Source of the DNA: Arenibacter palladensis
Lineage (GTDB): Bacteria; Bacteroidota; Bacteroidia; Flavobacteriales; Flavobacteriaceae
Direction of reading: 5' to 3'
Assembly: GCF_900129275.1 (NCBI RefSeq)
Contig: NZ_FQUX01000006.1
Span: 145,138-209,137, forward strand
Length of the DNA stretch: 64,000 bases
Within the stretch, counting starts at the first letter, position 1, and every line of letters starts with the position of its first letter. The notes beneath the pieces are model-generated. The model was not told the DNA's origin, did not search any database, and worked only from the letters and a program-made list of their open reading frames with translations. Shown here piece after piece: positions 19,325-27,944 of this stretch. The position numbers and the translations under genes were made by a program.

Positions 19325-20569
19325 ATGAGATTGAATTTTTTTGCGCTTATACTATTCATTTCCTGCCATTTTGCTTTTGCTCAGGTGCAGATTGAAATAA
19401 ACCCTCCATCAAATATCAAAACCGTTGTATTTAAAGGTGACACCGATGACCAATTTCCGGTCGTAAGCTTGGGCAACCCAATTTATCTGGAATTTGATGA
19501 CCTTCTTGCCAATGAACAGGACTATTATTACAAAATAGTACATTGTGATTATGACTGGACCCCATCTTCACTTTTAAAATCCCAATATCTAAACGGAATG
19601 GACAACGAGCGGATTGTAGATTATGCCAATAGCTACTCTACACTACAACCCTACTCCAACTACAAGCTTACTATCCCCAATGATAATACCCGACTAAAAG
19701 TTAGCGGCAATTACGTACTGGAAGTTTACAACAGTCATAATGAGCTTCAATTTTCCAGAAGATTTATAGTATATGTAGATAAGGTAACTGTAGGCGGCGT
19801 AGTAAAACGTTCCAGGGATTTTAACTATCTAAATGAAAAACAAGTAGTGCAATTTACCATTAATGCCAATCAGGTAAATTTGGTAAACCCCAACAAGGAA
19901 GTAAAAGTCGCCATAATACAAAACCATCTCTGGCCCACCACGATTACCAACATAAGCCCACAGTTTATACTGGGATCGGAACTGGTATATAAATATGATA
20001 AGGAAACCAGTTTTTTTGGCGGTAATGAATATTTTAATTTTGACACCAAAGACCTTAGGGCGCCAAGTTCATCCATTTCCCGAATAGAACTTACTGATCT
20101 GTACAACCATTATTTATTTATGGATTATTTTAGGTTCGACCGACCCTATACCTACTACCCGGATGTTAACGGTGATTTTGTGGTCAGAACTTTGCAGGGA
20201 GATGATAGCTCCAGGGAGGCAGAATATAGCTACATACATTTTACCCTGCCCTACACTGAAAAAATTGGCCTTAACGATGTATATGTATTTGGAAAATACA
20301 ATAATTACGCCCTCGATGAAGAGAATAAAATGACCTATAACGAAGCTACCGGCAATATGGAGGCGGTTATAAAAATGAAACAAGGATTTTACAATTACAA
20401 ATATGTAATGAAAAACAATGAAGGTGATATTGATATGAACACCATTTCGGGAAATTTTCATTTTACGGAAAACAACTACCTCATCCTGGTCTATTATCGC
20501 AATTTTGGCGATATGTACGACAGCATAATTGGAGTGGGCTCTGCCAATTCCCGTTCCATTACCAATTAA
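19325..20569 (+). CDS. Type IX secretion system Plug protein (DUF5103)
   Basis: 414 aa with a signal peptide ending near FAQVQ. The protein matches the DUF5103/T9SS plug family: IKTVVFKGDTDDQFPVVSLG, then YYYKIVHCDYDWTPS and SGNYVLEVYN, two beta-sandwich-like domains without catalytic motifs. In the SprA translocon of Flavobacterium johnsoniae, Plug closes the periplasmic side of the channel when no substrate is present (family knowledge). This matches the type B cargo protein at 4183-5352. It is divergent from nqrA and followed by a 226-base gap. Confidence 0.85.
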   Translation: MRLNFFALILFISCHFAFAQVQIEINPPSNIKTVVFKGDTDDQFPVVSLGNPIYLEFDDLLANEQDYYYKIVHCDYDWTPSSLLKSQYLNGMDNERIVDYANSYSTLQPYSNYKLTIPNDNTRLKVSGNYVLEVYNSHNELQFSRRFIVYVDKVTVGGVVKRSRDFNYLNEKQVVQFTINANQVNLVNPNKEVKVAIIQNHLWPTTITNISPQFILGSELVYKYDKETSFFGGNEYFNFDTKDLRAPSSSISRIELTDLYNHYLFMDYFRFDRPYTYYPDVNGDFVVRTLQGDDSSREAEYSYIHFTLPYTEKIGLNDVYVFGKYNNYALDEENKMTYNEATGNMEAVIKMKQGFYNYKYVMKNNEGDIDMNTISGNFHFTENNYLILVYYRNFGDMYDSIIGVGSANSRSITN

Positions 20570-20795
20570 CTATTGTTTAAACGGTCGCTTCAAATAGCAC
20601 TTTTCCCTAAATGGTCTTAAAGAATTAAGATGGACTGGCCTAGGAACAGGACAGCAACCACAAATTAATTTATCAAAAAAAAGAAGCTCCAAAGCAGATA
20701 TTAACATTAGCTTAAACGTGTAAACAAAAAGTCTTATTATATTGTGCCATAATAATGATGGGAATCTCAACCTAATCCCTAACCCATAATTAAAC

Positions 20796-21671
20796 ATGAA
20801 TATTAGCTTTTCTTCTATTTGGAACAAAACCATTTTAGTTCTTCTACTTTTCCTAGGCCTAATCTCCCAAGCTCAGGAAACCAAACTAGATAGTATTCTT
20901 GACGATTACCACAATAATCCGGAACAGATCCTGGTAGCGGCCCACAGAGCCACCAATCCCAACTACCCGGAGAACTCTTTGGCCGCCATAGCCGAAAGTA
21001 TTCGCATAGGGGTTGATATCGTGGAAATTGATATCAGAAAAAGTAAGGACGGTGAATTGGTAATCATGCACGATAAAACTATTGACAGAACTACCAATGG
21101 GACAGGGAAAGTGGATGATTTTACGCTTGCAGAACTCAAGGAGTTTAAACTTAAGTTGGGAAATGACGTTACAAATGAGCAGATACCAACTTTTGAGGAG
21201 GTACTACAATTAACCAAGGGCAAGATGTTATTGGATGTAGATTTTAAGCTGGAAGGAGAGGCCGCCGTAAAACAAACTTTTGAGTTGATAGAAAAATACG
21301 GAATGGAAAACCAGATATTATTTTTCCTTTATGATTACCCCGAAACCGCACAATACCAAAAATTGAACAAGGATATTAAAATAATGCCCAGGGCATATTC
21401 CAGAAAGGATATTAGGAACATAAGGAAATTGGAGGATATTTCCATAATACATATTGATGACAGCTATTATAGAAATGGAACCATGCGCCGACTTATAAAA
21501 TCCGGATATAGGGTTTGGATCAATGCTTTGGGAAAGTATGATAGGATGGAAACCGAAGCTAAAAATTCAGGTTTTGATGCCCTATTGACCCGAAAATACG
21601 TGAACGTAATTCAAACCGATTTGCCTGAAGAACTAATAAGCTATCTTCGATCCAGAAACCTGCACCGATAA
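20796..21671 (+). CDS. Secreted glycerophosphodiester phosphodiesterase family protein
   Basis: 291 aa with a signal peptide (ends near ISQAQE). GDPD motifs are present in order: AAHRATNPNYPENSLAAI (His and the ENS/T block), VEIDIRKSKDGELVIMHDKTIDRTTNG (split: metal-binding Glu/Asp and catalytic His), and LLDVDFK for the next metal-ligand acidic residue. It probably hydrolyses phosphodiesters of lipid head groups or wall polymers in the periplasm. Convergent with the GH31 gene, 42 bases apart, with no terminator seen between them. Confidence 0.87.
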   Translation: MNISFSSIWNKTILVLLLFLGLISQAQETKLDSILDDYHNNPEQILVAAHRATNPNYPENSLAAIAESIRIGVDIVEIDIRKSKDGELVIMHDKTIDRTTNGTGKVDDFTLAELKEFKLKLGNDVTNEQIPTFEEVLQLTKGKMLLDVDFKLEGEAAVKQTFELIEKYGMENQILFFLYDYPETAQYQKLNKDIKIMPRAYSRKDIRNIRKLEDISIIHIDDSYYRNGTMRRLIKSGYRVWINALGKYDRMETEAKNSGFDALLTRKYVNVIQTDLPEELISYLRSRNLHR

Positions 21672-21713
21672 GATTTATGATATTTGTGAAGGAAAACTAT
21701 GAAGGTAGGAGGA

Positions 21714-23489
21714 TCAATATTTTATTTCATATACCCCATTCCCATAACCACCATCATTTCTGACTAGAAGTTTATGGTGTTGGACGTCATAATTCCAAAA
21801 CACCTCCTTTTCCAACAGTTTTCCATCCAGCGACACCGATTTCGGGATTTTGCTGAAATGAATCCTTAACAGATGGGCGAATTTTGTTCCTTCCACGGAA
21901 AGTCTCAAAGTACCAGCTGTTACTTCATAAGAAATGGTACTTTCACCCGCGGTATCCGTATGATGATAAACAAAACTATTTTCACCTTTGGGATATACTA
22001 AAATGGTAGTATAGCCTTCGGAATCCCCATTTCCCAATCCGGTATAGGATCGCTTAATATCCATAGGAACAATGGCCCCTTCCTTAATATAGACTGGATA
22101 TTCGTCCATTGGAAAATCCCGCTTAATTTCAACCTCTCCATCAATGAGTTTATGATCATCAAAAAAGTACCTCCATTGACCTTTTGGCAAGGTAACGGTC
22201 CTAGTTTTAGAATCCATATATATTGGGGCCACCAAAAAATCATCCCCGAACATATAGTGATATTTGCCTTTTTTTAGTGGAGTCTGCAATCTTTTTCCTC
22301 CGTTATGGGCCGTTACCACATAGTGGTACATATAGGGCACCAATTCCGTATGCAACCAGGAAAACTTCCGTATTACCTGAAGCTCCTCTTCTGTTCTTTT
22401 CCATAGTCGCCTTTCTCCATGGCCCCCATTCATGAAGAGACCGCAAAAAGTGGAAAATTGCGTCCAACGCATATAAAGTCGAGCAGGAATCGTTTTCCCC
22501 GAGAATCCGGCTACATCAGACCCTACAATATTATATCCCAAGTCTGCACTTTTTAGGACACTCTCTATGGCCGATTCAAAACCTTGGATTCCATCCAAAG
22601 CGATATCCACATTCTCACCCCCACTTTCCATGATCATTTCATCGGTAACCCATTCGTGCTTCTGATCGCCTACCCAATTCACAGGGGAAGCATCAATGGG
22701 CGAAAAGCCTTCAGGATGAAAGCCACGGTCTATAGATCTGGAAAGCGTTACAAATTCAGGATTTTGGGAAAGCCCATGCGCATATTCGTCCCTATAATAG
22801 TGGTCCATATAGGTTCTAGTAGTCATAATTCCTTTGGAAGAACGCTTATAAAAAATTGGCAAGGGACCCAACTGGTTCCAAAAAAGGGTTGCGGTACCAT
22901 CCAGCTTCCATCCATCTATACCAAGATCAAAAACATTTTGTTGCAACCCACGCCACCAATCCATGGCTTTATCATTCGTATAATCTATAAAACCACCCTC
23001 ACCTTTCCACCATTTATTGGGGTGGCGGGATTTAACCAAGAAACCATTATCCATTGCCCTTTGATACCAATCCTTGGAATCCTTAATGTTGGCATCCTTA
23101 CTAAAACTATTCACCATGGAAGTCATCCAGAGAACCACCCTATAATTACTGTCCTGTAGCTTCTTAAACCACTGATCCGGCTTCTTGTACAGGCTCGTAT
23201 CAATTTCAAAATCATTATAGCGCAAAGACCAGGGGCTATCCAAAATAATGGTTCTAACGGGAATGTCATTTTCTTTATACCCTGCCAACAATTCATCTAC
23301 ATAATCTGAAGTATTAACATCATCTTCCCAAAGCCAACATTCCAATGCCCAAGGAGGGGTTAAAGGCGGATTTCCATGTCGCTGACTATTGAACGGTATT
23401 CCCCATACAGGGAAAATCCAATAAAAATAAGTGACAACAGTTAAAGTCGCCAAAACCCAAATACTAATTTTTAGAGCTTTACTTTTCAA
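21714..23489 (-). CDS. Glycoside hydrolase family 31 protein, N-terminally anchored
   Basis: 591 aa. A single N-terminal TM segment (~8-27) anchors the enzyme. The GH31 barrel has the nucleophile Asp197 in IDGWKLDGT, the likely acid/base Asp275 in WVGDQ, and the conserved GSDVAGF (323-329). A beta-sandwich follows the barrel, but the usual long N-terminal beta domain is missing, so substrate specificity (alpha-glucoside, alpha-galactoside, xyloside or sulfoquinovoside) cannot be assigned. The start is TTG at 23487-23489, overlapping the TGA of the upstream PHP gene in the pattern TTGA, a sign of translational coupling. Part of the large utilisation locus. Confidence 0.87.
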   Translation of the reverse strand: MKSKALKISIWVLATLTVVTYFYWIFPVWGIPFNSQRHGNPPLTPPWALECWLWEDDVNTSDYVDELLAGYKENDIPVRTIILDSPWSLRYNDFEIDTSLYKKPDQWFKKLQDSNYRVVLWMTSMVNSFSKDANIKDSKDWYQRAMDNGFLVKSRHPNKWWKGEGGFIDYTNDKAMDWWRGLQQNVFDLGIDGWKLDGTATLFWNQLGPLPIFYKRSSKGIMTTRTYMDHYYRDEYAHGLSQNPEFVTLSRSIDRGFHPEGFSPIDASPVNWVGDQKHEWVTDEMIMESGGENVDIALDGIQGFESAIESVLKSADLGYNIVGSDVAGFSGKTIPARLYMRWTQFSTFCGLFMNGGHGERRLWKRTEEELQVIRKFSWLHTELVPYMYHYVVTAHNGGKRLQTPLKKGKYHYMFGDDFLVAPIYMDSKTRTVTLPKGQWRYFFDDHKLIDGEVEIKRDFPMDEYPVYIKEGAIVPMDIKRSYTGLGNGDSEGYTTILVYPKGENSFVYHHTDTAGESTISYEVTAGTLRLSVEGTKFAHLLRIHFSKIPKSVSLDGKLLEKEVFWNYDVQHHKLLVRNDGGYGNGVYEIKY

Positions 23490-24919
23490 TTTAAATTTTT
23501 TACTTTTCTAAAGAATCTAAAATATATGGCCACTAGTGTATAGACCATAAAAACAGACCCTATTGTCAGCAGCAAGGAACTATACTCCGCAAACACCTTA
23601 CTATAGCCTTTTACCGAATTGCCCCGAACCATATAATACAGACCCAAGACAACCAAAAACAGGGCACTTAACATACCCGTTAAGGCCATTCTTTTATGCA
23701 TCGGAATAAAATGTTCCCTTCTGTAATTCCAAAGCAGTTGGAACAAAACCAACCACAAAGCCCAGGATAATACTTGCCAAACATTAAGGGTCCTAAAATA
23801 ATTCACCAAAGTAATAAAGGGTTGGAACAATAAATTTTCTCCAGAATAAAAAGGTCGGTCCTGGTACATAAGTACCTTAACCTTACTTTGATCCATATTT
23901 CTTATTATTTCCAAAATAGATTTTTCCTTTTTATGAGGATCCATTTCGTGCCAATTTGGAATTTGGAAAGCATTCCATATGCCACACGCCCTACCATAAC
24001 CATGAAAATCAAGTCCACCGATCATAAGGAGTTTGTTTTCCTCGCAGAACCTTTTAAGATCCTTAAAAATGGCGCGGTCATAATATAGTTCCTTGCCCAC
24101 ATTTTCTATTTCAAAACCATCAACCCCTAGGTCCCTATAAAATTCCTTATCCTTTCCCTTCCCGTCAAACCAGTGATTCACAATAACCGCCCCGCCGTGT
24201 TCATGCACCAATTTCACAATTAGGGAATCGGATTTGTCCTTGGTTTCAAATTTTCCGTTCAGCCCCAATAAACTCATATGATTGGAACCTGAATGCTCTT
24301 GACCAACCATGATTAAAGGTTTTATGGGGAATTGTTTATTTCTTTGTTGGGTTACGAATTCCAATGTTTTTTTGTGATTGGCATGATCTGTTATAAAAAA
24401 GGCATCGAACCCATTTCTTTTGTGCCATGCCCACATTTTCTCTTGGGATATTAAGCCATCATGACTAAATTCTGTATGGGCGTGACTAGTTACCAATATT
24501 TCATCCGGAGTATTGTTTACAATGGTATTATTAGGCAATCTAATGAAAAGGATAACGACAAAAACTGAAAAACAAATACCGATTAACATAGGCAGGTTGC
24601 CCAAAAACCGCAATGCTGTTTGCCTTCTGTACGGAGTTGAAGCAATTTTAAATATCTTGAAGAGACTTAGGCATATATAAAAAAGCAAAATCCATAATAA
24701 GGTAATCGGCAATTCCTGTAGTGGATAAATGGCCCGGTTTAAATATAGCAGCAATCCCAATATTGGTTCAAAAACAATTCTCAATACCGGAATGTGGATA
24801 TTGTATTGGGGAAGGGTTTTTAGGGTAAGGGCGTCAATAATAACGATATCAAAATGGAAAAAAAGTGCTAGGACAGCGATAACCAAAATCGGAATTGCAA
24901 CAAAAGACTTTTTCAACAT
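23486..24919 (-). CDS. Membrane-embedded PHP-domain phosphoesterase-like protein
   Basis: 477 aa. About three to four TM helices (residues 5-130) are followed by a PHP domain (about 140-335) with the HxH metal motif in TSHAHTEFSHDG, ITDHANHK, GQEHSG, VNHWFD and GGLDFHG; three further TM helices close the protein. PHP domains are trinuclear-metal phosphoesterases or related hydrolases. Here the catalytic part should sit on one face of the membrane, probably the periplasmic side. The natural substrate is unknown. It directly overlaps the GH31 gene downstream and starts 104 bases after the aldolase-like gene. Confidence 0.75.
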   Translation of the reverse strand: MLKKSFVAIPILVIAVLALFFHFDIVIIDALTLKTLPQYNIHIPVLRIVFEPILGLLLYLNRAIYPLQELPITLLWILLFYICLSLFKIFKIASTPYRRQTALRFLGNLPMLIGICFSVFVVILFIRLPNNTIVNNTPDEILVTSHAHTEFSHDGLISQEKMWAWHKRNGFDAFFITDHANHKKTLEFVTQQRNKQFPIKPLIMVGQEHSGSNHMSLLGLNGKFETKDKSDSLIVKLVHEHGGAVIVNHWFDGKGKDKEFYRDLGVDGFEIENVGKELYYDRAIFKDLKRFCEENKLLMIGGLDFHGYGRACGIWNAFQIPNWHEMDPHKKEKSILEIIRNMDQSKVKVLMYQDRPFYSGENLLFQPFITLVNYFRTLNVWQVLSWALWLVLFQLLWNYRREHFIPMHKRMALTGMLSALFLVVLGLYYMVRGNSVKGYSKVFAEYSSLLLTIGSVFMVYTLVAIYFRFFRKVKNLN

Positions 24920-25023
24920 TTTATATTATCCATTACCAGAGGACTTCCAGACAAACCTCTTTAATAAGAAAGGATTAAAACCTTTAATTAAGTATATATA
25001 ACGACAGCTGCGCAGTGCTCTTT

Positions 25024-25950
25024 TTAATGCACTTCATTATACTCATTCTTGTAATTAAATTGAGCTACATACTTTTTTATCTTATCTCTTTGTTCTTCCG
25101 TGAAACGGTCCAATGGTTCAGCATTATGATCTTGACAAATACCCATGGCCATCAAAGCCGCTTTGGTACCCTTTATATGCCTTGAGGAATACTCCCCTAC
25201 CTCATAAATTGTCTGGTGAACCATAATCACCTTTTCCCTCAATATTTTTATTTTCTCCAAATCTTGAACCATTGCGGCCTCGTACAAATCTACAAACAGC
25301 CTTGGAAAAAAATTGGCTCCCCCGGCAACCGAACCATGGCCACCATTCAAAATGGTCTCCGGCAAAAACAGCTCGGTTCCTGCAATTATGGAAAAAGAAG
25401 GATCACTCTTAAACTCTTCTATCAACATATACAAGTAGGTCAGATCTCCCGAACTATCCTTAATGCCGATGGCCCCTAATTCCTTGGCCTTTCCAACAAC
25501 ATCCATGGATAAATGAAGTTTTGTACAACTGGGCATATTATACAGCATAAATGGCAAGGGAAGCATTGGCACCAAACTTTCCAGATAATCCCCCATTTCT
25601 TCCTGGGCAATTGGAAAATAATAGGGAGGTGCCACTACCAAAGCATCCGCGCCAACTTTTTTGGCATGGTCCGCTATTTCCATTGTCCCATCAATAGAGG
25701 TATCGGTAATCCCTACCAAAACCGGAACTTTTTTATTTACGATTTTACAGGTTTCGGTTATGAGCTGTTTCCTTACGGCATAACTAAGACTAGGGCCTTC
25801 CCCGGTAGTCCCTAAAATAAAAATGCCATGGACGCCGCCATTTATTAAATGGTTTAATAAATTTTTTAAACCCACAAGGTCTAGTTGCTTGTTCTCTAGC
25901 AAAGGGGTTATCATAGGTGGTATTATTCCTTTTATAGCCAATTTCATCAT
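25024..25950 (-). CDS. DapA/NanA-family (beta/alpha)8 aldolase
   Basis: 308 aa. Class I aldolase of the DHDPS/N-acetylneuraminate lyase superfamily: GTTGEG (48-53), catalytic Tyr137 in LYNMP and the Schiff-base Lys164 in IGIKDSSGD. The Arg that binds the second carboxylate in true dihydrodipicolinate synthase (YNVPxRT) is absent (YNMPSCTK), so a lysine-biosynthesis role is unlikely. A 2-keto-3-deoxy-sugar-acid or sialic-acid-type aldolase in sugar breakdown fits better with the GH31 and SusCD neighbours (inference). Divergent from an AraC regulator; the start could be either of two adjacent ATG codons at 25950 and 25947. Confidence 0.85.
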   Translation of the reverse strand: MMKLAIKGIIPPMITPLLENKQLDLVGLKNLLNHLINGGVHGIFILGTTGEGPSLSYAVRKQLITETCKIVNKKVPVLVGITDTSIDGTMEIADHAKKVGADALVVAPPYYFPIAQEEMGDYLESLVPMLPLPFMLYNMPSCTKLHLSMDVVGKAKELGAIGIKDSSGDLTYLYMLIEEFKSDPSFSIIAGTELFLPETILNGGHGSVAGGANFFPRLFVDLYEAAMVQDLEKIKILREKVIMVHQTIYEVGEYSSRHIKGTKAALMAMGICQDHNAEPLDRFTEEQRDKIKKYVAQFNYKNEYNEVH

Positions 25951-26254
25951 TGTATAATTAAAGGATTAGTACTAAAAAATGACAATACCTACCGATAGAC
26001 AAAAAGTTGCAATTACAGATTTCATAATGGTTGGTTTTTAGGTTGTTTATGAATTTATATCAGATCAACAAATCCGATAATTCCATAATCGGACCTACTG
26101 ATACTAATTATATAAAACTTGATTTGCTGCTCTAACAAAATAAACGCAATTTAAAATCCCCTGCCACTACAATATTGTTTTAATTGCATTATATTTTAAC
26201 CTTATTTCTGAATAATTTAATTATATTAGTCCTATATTGTCAATATACCAAGCT
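25951..26254. other. Divergent intergenic region, aldolase-like gene / AraC gene
   Basis: 304 AT-rich bases between divergent starts. No exact TAnnTTTG box is seen on either strand. On the minus strand a 17-codon frame (26025 to 25972, MKSVIATFCLSVGIVIF) precedes the aldolase-like gene and could be a leader peptide or chance. Regulatory sites of the AraC protein are expected here but cannot be named from one copy. Confidence 0.45.
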
Positions 26255-27103
26255 ATGGAATTTATTTTTGAAAAAATTTTTGTCCCCAATAAGCATTCGT
26301 TTATATCGAGAAAATTACCCTTGGCATCAAATGCCAGAATACATTCCCATAGGAATTTTGAATTAAACTTCATCACTTCTGGATCCGGGAGAAGAATAGT
26401 TGGCGACAACATTTCTGGATTTGAAAAAGGTGATCTGGTTCTCCTTGGGCCCAATTTGCCGCATTGCTGGGAAGCCTTGGATTTTGAAAAAGGCAATGAC
26501 CCCTTTTGCATTGTTACCCACTTTTCGGAAGATATCATTAACTCCGATTTTTTTAGGATGCCGGAGCTGGAACAAGTGGTAGACCTTTTGAAACAATCGA
26601 GCACCGGACTTCGTTTTAAACTTAATAATGACAGCCATATTAGGCAAAGTCTAGAGAAAATGACCCAATTGGAAGGTCTGGAGTATTATATAGAAATGCT
26701 AAAGATATTTAATTTTCTTTTGCAGGTAGATGAACGGGAAAACCTATCCAATCCCAATAACAGTTCGGCCGTTTTCTCCAAGAATCTGGATAAGATAAAT
26801 AAGGTCTACGAATATGTTTTTCAAAACATACAGGAAGGCGTTAAATTGGAAGAAGCCGCTGCCGTATTGAACATGGCACCCAGTTCCTTTTGCAGGTATT
26901 TTAAAAAGAAGACAGATCTAACCTTTATGGAATATGTAAAAAGTGTCAGGGTAGGCATAGCGGCCAAATTACTGGCGGAAACCGATAAGCAGATTACGCA
27001 GATCTGTTTTGAAAGCGGATATAACAATCTGGCCAATTTTAACCATTATTTTAAGCATATTATGGGCAAAACCCCTTCGGATTACCGAAAGACGTTTAGG
27101 TAG
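26255..27103 (+). CDS. AraC family transcriptional regulator
   Basis: 282 aa from the ATG at 26255 (MEFIFEKIF); an in-frame TTG at 26237 is less likely. The N-terminal ~100 residues form a cupin-like effector domain (ARIHSHRNFELNFITSGSG, PNLPHCWEAL). The C-terminal ~100 residues are the double helix-turn-helix (KLEEAAAVLNMAPSSFCRYFKKKT and QITQICFESGYNNLANFNHYFKHIMGKTPSDYRK, described here in part). Such cupin-AraC proteins sense sugars or related small molecules. Its divergent position makes the aldolase/PHP/GH31 genes its likeliest targets. It is the only regulator seen inside the 21.7-51.5 kb locus. Confidence 0.92.
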   Translation: MEFIFEKIFVPNKHSFISRKLPLASNARIHSHRNFELNFITSGSGRRIVGDNISGFEKGDLVLLGPNLPHCWEALDFEKGNDPFCIVTHFSEDIINSDFFRMPELEQVVDLLKQSSTGLRFKLNNDSHIRQSLEKMTQLEGLEYYIEMLKIFNFLLQVDERENLSNPNNSSAVFSKNLDKINKVYEYVFQNIQEGVKLEEAAAVLNMAPSSFCRYFKKKTDLTFMEYVKSVRVGIAAKLLAETDKQITQICFESGYNNLANFNHYFKHIMGKTPSDYRKTFR

Positions 27104-27267
27104 TTTAACAATTGGCCCAGGATCTTATTTGTCATTTTATTGGCTAAGAAATTTCCCTAAACAATATAATTAATCCACTTTTAGTAATACTTCAATTTGC
27201 AGTTGAAGTTATCCTGCTTCATGTAACCAAATGCGTTGTACACATCCTCTGATAAAGAGAACACTAA

Positions 27268-27927
27268 CTATACTTTTCCGACTGAAGTTCGACCAATGGC
27301 ATTTATAAGGAAACCGAAAAATACTACGCCGAATGAAATAAGACTTATTGGAGGTAGTCCCCCTTGCCATTTTGATGGGCTGGCCCATGTAGTATACCCC
27401 ATAAAAACAAGATGTATTCCCAACATTAACAACAGTCCCAATAGAAATTCCTTTGATGTAATAATATTTATAAGTAACTCTTTATTTTTTGATCGATTTC
27501 TAAAGCACCAGTGATAAAGTCCCAATATCATAAAGCTGGCCATGCCGGCGAGCAAGCTAAAATTACCAATAACGGACAAGCTATTATCGCTAACAAAAAA
27601 CTTGGGATAGTATTGGGGATTAAAAATCAAAAAACTAAGGAGCACATGAAATATGGTCAACAACAGACCGGATATCCCCAAGATTTTTCTGCTCTCCTTC
27701 CCAAAATTTAAAGTTGGAATTCCCAAATTGACCAAGGGCTTAATGGAAAAACTAAAAGTAAGCAATACTATTGAGGCCAAAGACACTCCTTTGTTCAGAA
27801 TAAATATTGGTAAATCCTTCCATGCAACAGTTCCCACCACATTATATCTTAAGACCGCATAGCCAATAGAAATGGTTAAAACGGCCACAATAGTCTTCAG
27901 GTATTTTCTTTGTACACTTACCTCCAT
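27268..27927 (-). CDS. Six-helix membrane protein, ferric-reductase-like (putative haem binding)
   Basis: 219 aa from the ATG at 27927 (a TTG one codon earlier is also possible). About six TM helices. His94 (TIFHVLLSFL), His139 (LGLYHW) and His172 (LGIHLVF) lie in helices in a pattern resembling the haem ligands of ferric-reductase-like/MsrQ-type domains, but no reductase (FAD/NAD) part is present. Assignment is by pattern only. It lies 17 bases downstream of the 423-residue membrane protein and is probably co-transcribed with it. Confidence 0.5.
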   Translation of the reverse strand: MEVSVQRKYLKTIVAVLTISIGYAVLRYNVVGTVAWKDLPIFILNKGVSLASIVLLTFSFSIKPLVNLGIPTLNFGKESRKILGISGLLLTIFHVLLSFLIFNPQYYPKFFVSDNSLSVIGNFSLLAGMASFMILGLYHWCFRNRSKNKELLINIITSKEFLLGLLLMLGIHLVFMGYTTWASPSKWQGGLPPISLISFGVVFFGFLINAIGRTSVGKV

Positions 27928-27944
27928 CAAAAATAATCCTCAGT

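Noticed and set aside
22584-23159. 191-residue plus-strand ORF
   Set aside because: It is antisense to the GH31 barrel with its catalytic motifs and shows no domain of its own.
21714-23489. Naming the GH31 protein a sulfoquinovosidase
   Set aside because: The N-terminal beta domain is missing and specificity residues cannot be placed without alignment; the neighbours include no sulfoquinovose pathway genes.
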